Source: Isoetes taiwanensis (taxonomy: Eukaryota; Streptophyta; Lycopodiopsida; Isoetales; Isoetaceae). From it: DNA of 64,000 nt. Shown here one piece after another: positions 43,076-56,100 of the stretch; the stretch's first letter is position 1, and each line of letters begins with the position of its first letter. Position numbers and translations under genes: made by a program. The notes under the pieces are model-generated. The model did not search any database and was not told the DNA's origin. It saw only the letters and a program-made list of their open reading frames with translations. Location: NCBI GenBank assembly GCA_021234155.1, contig JAJEKV010000042.1:1739257-1803256 (forward strand), given 5' to 3'.

Positions 43076-43961
43076 AATCTTTGTACCAAATTTTTCTAAA
43101 TTTGTTAAAGATTTGAATTTACCTTTTTTAGAAACCCAAAGTTGCAAAGCATAGTTAAGCATATCTACATCAATACATAGCACAATAAAAGGGGTTCTAG
43201 GGGGATTTGATATGGATGCACAAATCACCATTCCTGAGACCATAGACCATGCCCCTAAAACAATTGAATGGGTTATTTGAAAAAAAAAAGCATTGATTCT
43301 ATAGCAAAAACAAGCATGTTGCATTGGTTGAAGCATTCTTATTAGGATATCAAATTATTTTGGTAAAGGTTCGAGCTCCGTATTTCATATTCTAAAACAT
43401 TAGCCGAACTTGTATTTTATAACTCCAAATCATAGGCCACCCCAATCATAAATGACCATAATTAAAATGAGAGGCGCCTAGAGGTTCCAACATACAATCT
43501 GGGCCGTAGAATGAACAGATCCGACGATTGAGGTAGTCCGAGTGCACTTGCTTAGAATATATAGCATAATCGTTTAGAATATGCACTTTACAATATGTAT
43601 TCATAAGTTATATTATTTGCAATAAGAAAGTGAGGATTTTTTGCATGAAATATATGAGGTGTCTAAACGGTTAGCTTGAGCCATTAGTTAGGAATTTAGT
43701 GTGATCCAGAGCATTGAAGGGCACAATCGGTGAATGTACTCAAACAGACCACCTCGAATGAATATGCACCAAAACAAAAGGGGGGTTCCGGGGCATTTTG
43801 GGACTTCGGGGGAAGGGAGGTGGGGAGGGGGAATACGTTAGTTACAAAAGTTAGTGTATATACCAATTATTGTCAATGGTTGTAATGTGTTGGTGTCACG
43901 TTCTAGCACAATAGCGTACGATACGTCATCATAATTAATTAATAGGCATGTTAATAAAGGT
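43076..43961. other. Unassigned region
   Basis: No gene is recognised. The stretch at about 43750-43830 carries words related to the fold-back arms at 27.2-28.2 kb (atatgcaccaaaacaaaagg). Confidence 0.4.
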
Positions 43962-43973
43962 ATAATTAAGTAG

Positions 43974-44115
43974 ATTTTTTTTTTTGTTTGAAGGCATAGT
44001 TGGTGGGACTTGCACTCACCCACATCTCCCACCCGATGGTAGCCAGTGGGTTTTGAACCCTAGTGGGGATCACTCCAATCCACGGCCTTACCACTAGACC
44101 ACCACCGCAATGGGC
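43974..44115 (-). mobile_element. tRNA-derived SINE with target duplication
   Basis: On the minus strand there is an A box (tggtctagtggtaagg, 44102-44087) and a B-box-like gggttcaaaaccc (44060-44048), and the element ends in an A-run (plus strand t-run about 43975-43985). The 12-bp sequence ATAATTAAGTAG flanks it exactly (43962-43973 and 44116-44127). The head resembles the plant Au-SINE type, but the family name is only a suggestion. Confidence 0.88.
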
Positions 44116-44532
44116 ATAATTAAGTAGGTTTGCTAGTTGATTATGAATTATCAAATAAAATTTGCTGGAATACCCTGCAAGTAAGGAATAAAAAAACGAT
44201 ATCGCAATAAGACAAAATTTGCAGCTATGAGACAAGTTTAAAATTGGGGATGAAACATGACAACATGCTTCATTGGTCTGTCAAACACTCTGTAGAATTA
44301 TTGCAGAATAGGATTGCATATTTGTTACCTTTTTTGCTCAGCCTGATTGTCAAGTGAGAATTTTGATTAGCTGTCTAAATTTACTCAAACGAATTTGTGC
44401 ACTGGTTCTAAAACATTATAGAACTTTGTAGAACTATCTAGAACTATATAAAATGTTCTATTTTGAGTCCTTGCAAAATTTCAAAAAAACAAAAATCCAT
44501 TTTTAGATTGAGGTGCTTATCCTGAGCATCTA

Positions 44533-44570
44533 GAACATTCTAGAAGCTTCTATAACCTTCTAGAACATTC
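44533..44570. promoter_or_regulatory. Heat-shock element cluster
   Basis: GAAcaTTCtaGAAgcTTC at 44533-44550 is four perfectly spaced alternating nGAAn units. TTCtaGAAcaTTC at 44558-44570 adds three more. This is the canonical binding pattern for heat-shock factors. Looser tagaac words surround it (44424-44600). It lies about 1.5 kb upstream of the carbonic anhydrase TATA-like box, or may belong to a transposon. Confidence 0.6.
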
Positions 44571-44649
44571 CACAGCATTCCGAAACATCCTAGAGATATA
44601 GATGGACCGCTTGAGATAACCTTATAAAAAAGGAACGCATCTTTAATAA

Positions 44650-44730
44650 TGAAAATATGAAGAGTTGGTTAAAGGGTTTCCCCCCAGATCTTTTTTGCGG
44701 GGGTGATGGGGGCGGGGGTTCGATTCCCCC
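44650..44730 (+). repeat. tRNA-like SINE head
   Basis: An A-box-like agttggttaaaggg and a B box ggttcgattcc, inside ggggttcgattcccc, are spaced about as in a tRNA. No clear tail or target duplication is visible. From here to 45118 only a short duplicated word (ccaccagatctgacg, about 44822 and 44881) is notable. Confidence 0.55.
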
Positions 44731-45079
44731 CTAATGCAAAATTATTAAATTATTAAGATTAAGCTAGAAAAAATGGGAGATTCCTAACAATGTGTAAACG
44801 AATGGACGGATGAGATGGGCCACCAGATCTGACGGATCAGGTCGTCTGAGCAAGGCGGACTGCAGGAAGCTTCCGGAAGCCACCAGATCTGACGACTGAG
44901 ATTGCGAGGGATGAAAATGAACGGTTAAGATCTGGCGACTGATATAGAAAGGGCCACAGTAGTAATTACATATATATTACAAGAAATTTAGCACGTGGAA
45001 TGGTGCATGTTCCAGTTTACTATATTTCTATGGTGCAATTTCATACCGACGCATGTTTCAAAATATTATCGAGAATTAG

Positions 45080-45231
<152 letters not shown>

Positions 45232-46000
45232 CTTCTTTTAGAATCTTTGACGTGGAATGTTAAAAAGCTAAGAAGGTGCAAGCCCTAGAGTAGCAATTTA
45301 AACTCTGCTCCAAATAGCTAACCAATAGCTAAGTAACCTAGGCATTGATTTACTATATCAAATTTTGACATCTCTATTTCTAAGAAAACATCATCAAATG
45401 CTAACAGCGACAACAATAAGAAGCCCCTATGCACATACCAAAATAAAAGACTATGATGAATTAACTTGCAAAAGTATATTGCAAATATTCCTCTTTATCA
45501 ACTCACTTATTTAAGCACAGAGAAGTTGGGAAAGAGAAATGCTCATGAAAGAGAAATGTTTCCGCCGCGATAAATTTCTTGTAATTCTAACTTATTGGGC
45601 ATGATAGGAATGCAAATTTTCATACTTCATTAAGTTAGTTCTAATTTAACCACCTCAATGAAAACTAGAAATTTTTTCTAGTTAGGTTAAGAGATAACCA
45701 AATAGTTAAGCTAACTTAACTTAATGGCAAGTGGGAAATGACCCTTAGTTGCTTTAAATGAACACCATAGTAGGATGCTTGATGTGACACAATATGTGCA
45801 ATTTTTAGTGCTTACAATGTCACTTCTTAAATGTTTGATATGATTCTGGTTGAGTGGATAGCATTACAGGACAAGAATGTCAATTCAAGGCAGCCACGTA
45901 GCATATATCCATACAAAAACACAACTCACATTCTTTTGCTGAATGTTGACTTATTATGTTTTTATCACATTTAAACCAGTTAGGGATCGCCAACGAATTT
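45232..46000. other. Upstream region of carbonic anhydrase, no gene recognised
   Basis: The stretch is A/T-rich intergenic DNA. I see no coding or structural signal until the TATA-like box. Confidence 0.4.
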
Positions 46001-46004
46001 TTTT

Positions 46005-46013
46005 TATATAAAT
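46005..46013 (+). promoter_or_regulatory. TATA-like box of the carbonic anhydrase gene
   Basis: TATATAAAT lies 60 bp before the first in-frame ATG (46073) and about 260 bp before the preferred ATG (46274). The spacing suits a transcription start near 46040. Confidence 0.45.
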
Positions 46014-46273
46014 TTTGAGTGAAAATGGAACTGTATCTTTGGCCTTAGAACCAGAAATAATATCCCACATTTGTGGCTACGCTTTTCTGTGTCGTGGGGG
46101 CCAAAGGAGAAACCACATGCAGATTACAGGCGCAGGTCAGCTCCTATTTATTCCATCGTTGTATCAAGTTCGATTTGATCCGGCTGCGGTTTTATATTTG
46201 CTCTGGCAAGTATAACCACCCACAAATCCGCTTGGTCATATTTAGAGCGTCTGTTTTTTCTATATTTGTAGTC

Positions 46274-48724
46274 ATGCCTACATCCCTCTTGCCTTCCACT
46301 TCTTATTCTTCATCTTCACCAAATAATTTGGCCGCTGCCACTCTGATCTGGCTGCCCAGAGAGTTGTTTTCCTCTTCATCTTCGTCTTCCTCTGTTTCAT
46401 TTTTATCTTGGTGCCGCAGAATGGAAACTGGAATTTCTGCTTCTTTGAAGGCTCGAGCAAGAAGACGAAATTCTCCTATTTGTGCTTCTCAGGTCCTATT
46501 CTTGTACCAGATCTATACAATGTTGCTCTAAAATGGTTTGCATGTGAATTTTAAGTAGAGACATTTCTAAGCTATTCGTATTGTCGGGACATGCATGCTT
46601 ATTTTTAAGAAAAAATCAGCCTGATATGGCAGGAAGTCGTTTCAACGGAAGATGCTTTGGACAGAGCACAAGCTGCATTACAGCAACGGATCACGTATGT
46701 CTAACTTTTAGCACGATGTTTTGCTTGCTCTTTTTGTGTTCAAGTCCAATGCTTTCCTTTGCATCATGATCTTTCGCTAGGTTACTGGGGGTACTGTGTT
46801 TGCTGACAGTAAGTATTGTTGTGAAGGGAATCGCCACACCTTAGATCCTTGGTTGCTGATAAGCTCTTGGAGATATTAGGGACTTTAGATCAAGGGCATA
46901 ATGGATCTTCCTCAGTTGCAAACGTTAATGGCAAGGCACTCTCCACTAATGGAAATGGCAAGGCGCTCTCCACTAATGGGAATGGCAAGGCACCTTCTAC
47001 TATGGACACAGTGCATAGAACTACAAATGGGACATTATTGACGCAGGATGTTACAACTCTCCCAGCTGCAGAGAGGATCAGAAGGGGTTTTTTAAATTTC
47101 AAAAGCGAGAAGCTCCTGTGAGTGTTACCTGGTTTTGTCAAGTTAGAATATTTTTATTTTTATATATTCATTATGTCTGACCACCATCGCAAACCGTCAT
47201 GATATAAACCATCATGAATGCCATTTAAACCATCATGAATGTCATATGTGTATGTTCATTGCGCACAGTACAATTTTACTTCTTGATTCTGATCAGAAGT
47301 GTTTCAGTGGTTTCACTTGTCTTTTGTCTTGGATATGTCTTCTCGTCTACTGATTTTCGTACATTTTCTAAGATTTGCAAAAGGATCAGGACAGCTGCTC
47401 CTTCCTGAGGCATAATTTTAATAGAAGAAAGCTATTTTTCACTTTCTTTAATTTAATCATTGATTGGGAATTTAATGTCATTGCACGAATCTGAGTGAAA
47501 CAAAGGTGGATTTGGAAGGACTGCTAATTTCTAGATTTCTAATAAACAGTGAATAAATGGTTATTTTGGAACTTATGGATGAATTTTATATAAGAAAAGA
47601 CATACTGGAAGATATTAGTTGTTTCTTATGTGTTTCTTTGTCTTACAGAAAACAACCTGCCCTGTTTGAAAAGCTCGCAGTTGCTCAGTATCCGAAGGTA
47701 GAGTCTCTATGCTTCAATTTACAGATCAATTTAGGTTGGAAGACCATGTTGCTATATCAGATGCGGACAGCTACTTCCATTATGAAATCTGATTCTTCTT
47801 AAGAACATAAAATGCCTGCTATGGGTTCTGTTCTTATGGGTGATTGTGGCCTTCTGCAGTATTTGGTGATAGCCTGCTGTGACTCTAGGGTTTGTCCAAC
47901 AGCTATTTTAGGATTTGAACCTGGAGAGGCGTTTGTAGTTCGAAATGTAGCAAACTTTGTACCACGATGGGATAAGGTCAAATGATAGTCTTATGTATAT
48001 TGTGTGCTTATGCTGGTATGTATACTGAGTATTTACTATTTCCATGCTCTTCATATGCAGGTTACTTGTCCTGGGACAAGTGCTGCCCTAGAGTTTGCTG
48101 TTTTGCAGTTAAAGGTAGAATTTCTGTATTAAAGCTGTTAATCTTTTGAAACGACTTATTTGTTGCAACTGTTTATAAAAAATATCAAGGTGGAAAACAT
48201 CATGGTGATTGGTCATAGTCGCTGTGGGGGAATAAGAGCTCTAATGTCCCAGGAGGACAATGGAAACCCCTGGAGGTACATTTTCCAATTTTTTGTTTCT
48301 TTATCTGTTGGAAATATGGACAGGATGTTATGCCCCTAAATCACTAATGCAAAAATTGTGGACCTTCACAGTGAGTTCATTGAATCATGGATTGAGCAGG
48401 GAAAACAAGCACGTTCATTGGCAAAAGCAGCAGCTTCTAAAGCCGACCTTGACCAACAATGCTCTCATTGTGAAAAGGTATGATATATATTGGCAATTTG
48501 TGTTAACATCAATTACTGGTTAATAATGACAATGTACTAATCTCAATTATGCTACGCAGAAATCGCTTGAGCTCTCCCTGTCAAATTTATTAACATTTCC
48601 ATGGATCAAGGATGCTGTAACCACAGGAAGACTTGCTCTACACGGAGGATACTATGATTTTGTTGAAGGTTCCTTTGAACACTGGATCTTAACTGACAGT
48701 GAAACTAAGATCATGAAATATTGA
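46274..48724 (+). CDS. Beta-carbonic anhydrase, plastid-type, nine exons
   Basis: The enzyme interconverts CO2 and bicarbonate with a zinc ion. Exons: 46274-46492, 46633-46694, 46845-47117, 47649-47697, 47860-47976, 48061-48114, 48190-48275, 48372-48477, 48560-48724. All borders are GT-AG and all phases match, giving 376 residues. The first exon is Ser-rich with basic residues, like a chloroplast transit peptide. The zinc ligands and the Asp-Arg dyad are in ACCDSRVCP (exon 5) and GHSRCGG (exon 7). [17 protein letters not shown] and [18 protein letters not shown] are also typical. Exon 3 carries an extra NGNGKALST-type repeat. The frame is open upstream to an ATG at 46073, so a longer N-terminus is possible. 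No defect is visible. Confidence 0.95.
46924..46992 (+). repeat. 30-bp tandem repeat within carbonic anhydrase exon 3
   Basis: The unit aatggcaaggcactctccac plus ten bases occurs about 2.3 times (from 46927) in frame. It encodes [20 protein letters not shown] in the linker ahead of the catalytic domain. Confidence 0.9.
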
Positions 48725-49420
48725 ATTTAAGGTCACTGGTCACGCAAGTTTGTGCTTCAATTATTTGTTTTTGAAGCCTAAAAACAATGTGAGGCACATT
48801 GTTAGTATAAAAAAAGTTATTACTTTGAGATTATCTACGACAAAGGTAAAAGGTAGAACAGTAGAACGAGAGGATATGAAAAGTGTTTAGATATCCTTCG
48901 CTCGACAATATGTTTGCATGATTGTTCAACATCTGGCAATATTAACGTGGGCTTTTAGTGCCATGGACTGTTAAGTCATAGTCTATTTATCCTTTCCGAC
49001 CTACTGTATAATGGGAGTTGAACATCGTGTATGTGTATTAGTTATCAGTTATTTATTGATCTACAAGAGAGTCTAAATGGTTAGTGGTTGGTTTCGGTGC
49101 TTTTAAAATCTTCTTTGATAAATTTTGGTTAGAGAAGGTTGATAATTTTTCACAATTTAATATTGATAAATTTTGGTTAGAGAAGGTTGATAATTTTTCA
49201 CAATTTAATACACATCCTAGTTTTAGCTGACATACCATGGGCACAACATACTTTTAAACCAATTGCCCAATTAGTTTAGGCCATGAAATAGCCAAGTCTT
49301 TTTTACTTCTTTGTTCCTTCTTTGAGGGTTGGAGACAATGGTTTTTTAGCTGCTTTAGCAACTTGAATTGAAGATAGTTTGGTTAGCCATATCCTATGAA
49401 TATAGTCAAAGTGGCACATC
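48725..49420. other. Carbonic anhydrase 3' flank
   Basis: The stretch holds the probable 3' UTR, then A/T-rich DNA with an exact 48-bp tandem duplication (49115-49162 and 49163-49210). No gene is recognised. Confidence 0.5.
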
Positions 49421-52400
49421 TTGATGAACATACTATCTTGGAACGTGAGGGGTGTAGTTTCTTCCCCATGTAAAAGGAGCAGGCTATCTAATTATTTGTC
49501 TAAGTTTCTAATGGATTTTTGTTGTCTTCAAGAGCAGAAGTGCTGTAAAGGTGGGGTGCAGAAGCTGGCTGCAATTGTGAGTCCTCATTACAATGTTTTG
49601 GTTGCTGCTAACTCAGCTAAGGCTGGAGTTCTTACTGCTTGGCAACCTTCCCTTAATGTTACTTTTACTCAAGTAGACAGATTTGGACGGTGATACAGTC
49701 AATGGATGGATAAGGGCAAGAGTGGGAATTGAATGTGTATGACCTAATCGCCCACGCCAGGCTCTCTGTGGACCACTTACTGACCAAGATTATGCTGTCT
49801 TCGGTCATAATATAGCATGGCTACTAGTTGGGTGATTTTAATATGGTTGAGTTTACGCTGCATAGGTGTGGTAGGTACACAAGTTGTTCAAGGATTTGAA
49901 TGTGAGCGTGGGAGGTACCAGCCGATCAGAATGGTAGAGGTTGTCTGCAGCCTTAGCCGGATCAGAGAATGGTAGAGCTGACAGAGGCCAACCTTTTATT
50001 GCAGGGCCGTATCGACCGACTGTGAGCTTATTTTACACCGGGTGGGTATTATAATGGAATAGCCGCCGGCTTACCGATAACGACAAAGGACAAATATGTT
50101 GGATAGTTCCATATCCTATCACAATCCACCGGCTTTCATCATAGCGCCAAAGGTATAGACGAAGCATAAGAACCTATTTCGCTTAACACTTGATATTTGT
50201 CGACTCCAGAAGCCGGCCAATGGTCGCGATGCATGTCCGGTCCTCTACATTTTCTCGCCTTCTCGAGGTATGTCTGGGGTTGTTGACGCTTGGCAAGCAG
50301 CTTAAATCCTTTGCTATGCTGGGGACGAGGGAAGGGCGCAGTAGCTAGAGGTCAATTACTAGCTTTGTATATGGAGCTTCAAATGTGTCGCCTACAAGCC
50401 CTTCATCGTATTCGAGAAAGAGTTATTGGCATAAATAAAAATATTGAGTCAATATAGAAACTCAAGCTCGCTAAGGTCGGTTTGGATTTTCAAGCTTTGA
50501 ACTTGAGATAGGTGCTCTCACTTCTTCTTTTAGGGCGGCAAGGAGAAGACGGTGTCAAGCTCCATATTCTTCATTTCACCGATGGCTCAAATTTCTTGAT
50601 GCCGCATTTCGCTTAAAGCAGCTTTTTTATCATTTCTCCGCTTTTTTGCCGACCGGGCCTCGGCCTCCCTTCCAAGAGGATATGCGGAGGCCGCTTATCT
50701 AAGATCCATCCTATTATTTCCCCAAAAGTTGGAACTAACTATCATCACATGATTTGTATCTACCGTAGACTCTTTAAAGAAGAATAAGTGCCTGTGTTTG
50801 ATTTTGTTTTCCCCAGAGTTTTTCCAAGCTATTGGAATTGGCTTGTGATGACGCTTTAATGCTTTCTCCGAAATACCGGTTTAGAGCTTGATAAGATCAT
50901 CACCGGGTTGCATTTCCCTTATTCCTAAGTGCAAAGAGCCTAAACTATTTCGGATTGAAGCTCTATAACTTTGTTATCTAATGTGTACAAGATCTTTGCT
51001 AAGGCCTTGGCAAGAGAAAGTGGAGGGATATCTTAGCAGAGTCTATCTCTTTCACGCAATCAAAGTTTACCTGTTACCGCGATTCTGATAATGTGGCCGG
51101 GCTATGAGAGGGATGTACATGGCCTTAAGGGCCAAATACTGTATATCTCAAATTGATTTCCGCTGTGCCTATGATGATAGATTGAAATTTCCTACAAAAG
51201 TGCCTCCTCTCTCGACATTGGGATTTGGAGAGTTGTTTACTAGAGATGTTGGTGAAGCTCCATCTTTCTCGCCAGCCCATCAAGGGGTTTTCTTTCGTAG
51301 GAGAACCGGCCGGTCAGGTTTCTGTTGGTATATTCGACAAGGATGTCCCTTGCCCCCATTTTCATTATTGTTCACTATTGTATGAGGTATTGTCCCAGCT
51401 TCTGATGGCGAATTCAGTGGATTGACTATGGAGGATGGTTCTCAAGAAGTGTGGTAATCGGGCCATTGGATGATATATTTCTTCTAGTGGCCGAGGATGA
51501 TAATCTTCGAATGCTAAGCTTTTGCCGATTCCCTTTCTCCTCGCATCGTGGGTTCTAAAGTGCCTGCCATGGATCTTTAATGGGATGATCCTCCCGTGTT
51601 TCATTTAGTATCCATGGAAAGTGCTTCCTCAAGGGAAGGCCACTAAACTCTTTGGCATTCTTGTAGGTATACATATCTCTACTCGTGATGCATGGGATGT
51701 TGGTGGCGGAAGGCCCGCGAAGACATCTTTTGGGTGAAACAACAGCTAAGCTTCAAGTAGAAGTATAGTAGTTGCTAAACAGGTCTCCGCGAACACATGT
51801 ATATATGGTGATCCGGGATGTGTTTGCCTACAAACAAAGTTCTTCAAGAGGTTGTCGCAATTGTCCGTGAATCTCCATTTTAAGGTGTACCCAGACGTGT
51901 AGCTGTGGAAGTGCCTGGTCCACATGTATCAAACCAAAATTTGTTGGAGTCCAGGGTATGATTGACTTTCATTTGCTGTGAGTAAAATTATGATATCTAA
52001 GTTCATTTGTCGCTACTTGGTGGGTATGATACATTCGGCCTCGAATGAGATTATTAAGCAAGCACTTGGGCAAAGGTATTCCTTTAAACCACCAGGGGCG
52101 CTTCTTCCTTGATGTCTCTTTATCGCCTGGCCCATATCCGGTCGCTTCCCTTCTTTGGGTATGGACCGCTTGATTCTTGGGAGACAGCTCGCTATTTAAG
52201 ATTAATCTAGGTGTATGTCCACGTGCATGTTCTCCTCGTGGTTGGTGATTCTCCATACCGCATGCCTCTCGTAGGCATCAGACATCCATTGACTCACGCA
52301 TTGAGGCGCATATATTCTCACAATTGGTGCTTGGTATGAGGCATGACACTTGTTGACTTGGGATGCTTTTCACTAAGTTTATGCTATCTCGATGGGATGA

Positions 52401-53172
52401 GCTCAGGGTGCTTATTGGCATTCTCGCCGTGACGCCCTTTACAATCAAATGATGTGCCTATTTGACTGGTCCTCAATTATGAATGCACAACGCCTTGTGC
52501 ATTCATTATATCAAAGCTGGTTGATGTTGACATTGTCCCCTCGAACCGGTTATAGCTCCAAGATTCCCTCCTCCTCGAAGGCAGATGTGGTCCCTGGGTT
52601 CTGGAATAAATTGCTGCATCCCAAAGTTTCTACCTTATGGTGGCAACCTTCATGGCGTCTGTGGGTTAATGTGTCGTCAGCGGCTTCATCCTACTTTAAC
52701 TCGGGTCTATCATTGTGTAAGCGCAAGTTGAGAGTATCGAGAACGCTATGCACTAAGTTCAGCCAGCTTGGTCATGGTTACTATCTCTCTTCCATGCCGC
52801 CTTGACTAGCCAAGAAAGTGCTTCGCCATTTATCCTTCCACTTGGAACAGCTTGAAGCAACAGGTTTCCAATTTAGCTTCGGATGCCTGTTGTGGTCTAT
52901 TTGGAAAAGAATGCAATGTATCTTCTCAAAGGTTTATCAATTCAGTGTCAATTCAACTTCTTCACGAGGCTAAAGACAGATTGGTAAGGCATACCTATGT
53001 TCTTTGCCCTCGAAAAAACGCTTGATTTTGATATGAATATTTGGTGAGTCTTATCTATAGATGTGTATCGCACTCAGTAGATTATCTTTGTCTGCTGAGA
53101 TTTTATTCCTGTCTCTGCATCTATGTGTGTACTTCTTCTGGAATATTGAATAACAGTTTGTTGTCCCGAAAA
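49421..53172 (+). mobile_element. Decayed L1-type LINE, ORF2
   Basis: The start encodes MNILSWNVRGVVSSPCKRSR and FCCLQEQKCCKGGVQKL, the N-terminus of the APE-type endonuclease. Reverse-transcriptase remains follow at about 50900-51400 (IPKCKEPKLF, then in shifted frames KYCISQIDFRCAYD and RQGCPLPPFSLLFTIVYEVL). The region after 52440 corresponds to the zinc-binding RT-associated part. Stops and indels are so dense that few frames exceed 100 codons. The 3' end is probably near 53172 (tttgttgtcccgaaaa), without a clear poly(A). Confidence 0.75.
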
Positions 53173-56100
53173 TGGTATCAATTGTAAGAAGTTATGTTGT
53201 TATAGTGCTAAATTATCATCATGGTCCGCTTAAGAATGCGACAATTAGCAAGTGCCCAAACAAGTTAGGATTATTGGATCTACTATAAAACAAATAGAAC
53301 CAGTGTCAACGACACATATTTTCTAGCACTTTGCAATGACTTTCACCTCGCTACATTAAGACATATCGATTAATTATGACACAAGCTGCCTTTGCTAGCC
53401 ATCGCCTTTACATCGTGACTTCACTACGGACGGTTATATATTAATAGCCATCATCTTTAAATCGAGCCATAATTAGCCGTAATTTAACCTCAATAAATCA
53501 CCATACCTAGAATATTTCTTAGTATAATATTATTCCATTGTCTAAACTTAATCCATATTATCTTCAGATTAATCTTTCTAAGGAAGGATTTGCTTGACAC
53601 CCAATTTCTCCCCGGAGGAAAGGAAACGCTTTTAGAGCAATACCTGGGTAATAAGCCGGTTAAAATGATTGGAATTAAACGCGTGTGTTTTGGGGTTGCA
53701 AAAAAAAATTCTTATTCTTTGACTACTTCATTCATGGAATTTCTGACTTCTGGTCGAGAATTGAATGAGTTAGAGCTCAATGGAAAGCTATTGACATGGT
53801 CAAAAGCTGTTGTTGGCAATACTACTTCAAGCGTTGGGACTCTGAATTCAATACCTCTAACAAAAAATGATGTTATTCATACTTCGTTCAGTTACGTATT
53901 GCACAAACGTGGTTGTAATCACGGTGGTTGATCCTTATGTTCATGTGCAATGCAGGTATGGGAGTTAGCATGAGTCAAGTTTGCCAAGTTGTTATTTAAG
54001 GTTGAGGAAGTCGCGATGTGTGGGTCTATGAAGAAAGCCAAGGATGGTTTACTAAGGTGCCACAAGTTTACTTACACATGGAACCATTATGTAAGTGTGA
54101 AACATGAGTCACATTGCTCGAGGCAAGCCGGCGCACTTGGTTCTAGTAAGGTTTGACAAGGCTTACCCTCTGATTGGTACACTAATAAAGTAGATATTGA
54201 TGTTAACTAATGTGGTTAAAATATGCCGTACAGCGTGATGGGACCATTGAAATGGTCTATCTGCGAGAAAGATAGGTGAGATTTGGTAGTGGATAAATAT
54301 TGTGAATCATCTAGATGTATAGATCAATGCAGTCTTGGAAGATGTTGAAGTAAGGGTATCCATGAGAGCCAACTAAGTGGAGCCAGCTACCCTACCACGG
54401 TGCTTCGAATTAATATGTAAAAATGATCAAAAGCGTTGGTATACTGACTTGGAGTAAATTCTATGATATGTCTTGCGTCTGGAGGTGCTATGAGGACTTT
54501 GAGGTTGTTGCATGATGGAGGCAATTCTCACTTTCCCGAGGAAGTAGAGTTGTGTGAATCTCCAGAGTCAACCTATGCAAATTGAGGGTGTTTGAGGAAG
54601 ATGATTGTGTCGACCTAGAAATGATATTTCTTAGTTACTCGAACAATTTTCTTAACAATATAGTTAAAAAGTACCAACATTGTGCTAATCGCGCCGGGAA
54701 AAGGTTAGAATATTATGGTTGGCTTTGTTGGAAAAACGCTAGATCGAAGATGCCGGAAGTATGTAAGAAAGCTAACTATACGAACTATATATGGTGGATA
54801 ATGAGGCTAATTCCATGATATAGTATTAAATTGTGAAACTCCATTATGGATACTCCAATTTGTTGGAGAGTGTACCAATAAGGATATTCTTGGAATATCA
54901 GAGATTATAAATGAGGACATGAGACATCCTAAGTGGCCATTAGAAGAATAAATAGTGTACAATATATTTCCTATATTGAATCCTTAGTTAGACCAAGGAG
55001 TTTTTAAAGGGAGAAAATAGAAAGTGTTCTGGTGAATTTGGGGAGGCATGTCGCATGCTTGGAGAACGTTCGTTATAGCGAATCGGATTTGTGGAGTAGT
55101 GTCGATCTTACCCTTGGTGGTTTGGGATATATTGACATAAAGTAGATGACACAATATCTACTACCTAAAAGCAGTTAATGGCTGCGATGGAACAAAGCTC
55201 ACATAGATTAAGAGTTGGACAAGGCGTTGGAGAAAACCGATGGAAAGAAAAGGAATATACAAGTCATGATGGGGAGCATAGAAGGTGTGGATCATGTGTT
55301 CACTTCTTATGCGACTTACATAGATATTAGAGATTGGGTTCAATATTGAAACCCTGATTCTAGATATTGTTGAGATGCTATATTATGGTGAGCCATCCTT
55401 GGGAGTTGGAACTATATGTATTTGATGCTATGTGCTACGTTTGTTTACACTTCCTGACTAGATTAGATCTAAGAAGCGACTGGGGATAGACTCGATACAT
55501 CATCGAGTTCTTGTTGGTTCGCAAGTTTGATGTTAGGTGGATAGCCCTACGTCGTACATAGCGTTGACATGAGAATGAGCACTTATATGATAGGAAACAT
55601 CATGTATGTATGGCGAGAGGGACATCTAAACATTCTTGTGGATGAAATTGAGGACTTCTTCAGCGTGCATTACAACGTGAAGATTGTTAGAGATATACGT
55701 GGGCGCCTGTATTGTTGGTAATGATGCCCAAGCGATAAGGTAATAGCAGTGAGAGATGGTCGAGGTTTCAAATTTTTAGTAAACATAAACATGACAAAAT
55801 CCACTTACTCTCTAATAATGCGATTAGAGTATATAGAAGATATAAACACCAAAAGGCTCTATTTTTTATGCATGGGACTCATTGGAGTATAACTAGCATC
55901 TAAAAGCTTTTTAAGTCTATGTTTCTCAAGTTTGGCGCTTAAGTCGATCAAATATAAAGAAATTTTTTTTGAAGGATCAAATTAACTAATATTAATGGAG
56001 TAGAAATCTGAGGAAAGGCGACCGCGGGGGAGCTCTGCGGCTTCGAGGGAGGGACCAGGCGGCACCGCATAAGCCCCAACCACGACTCATCCAACAAAAT

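Noticed and set aside
44041-44112. A functional tRNA gene
   Set aside because: The cloverleaf is not complete, and the A-tail and target duplication show that it is a SINE.
49421-53172. Sequencing error as the cause of the dense frameshifts
   Set aside because: The carbonic anhydrase less than 1 kb upstream has nine clean exons, so genuine decay is more likely, though base quality beyond 50 kb cannot be judged from sequence alone.
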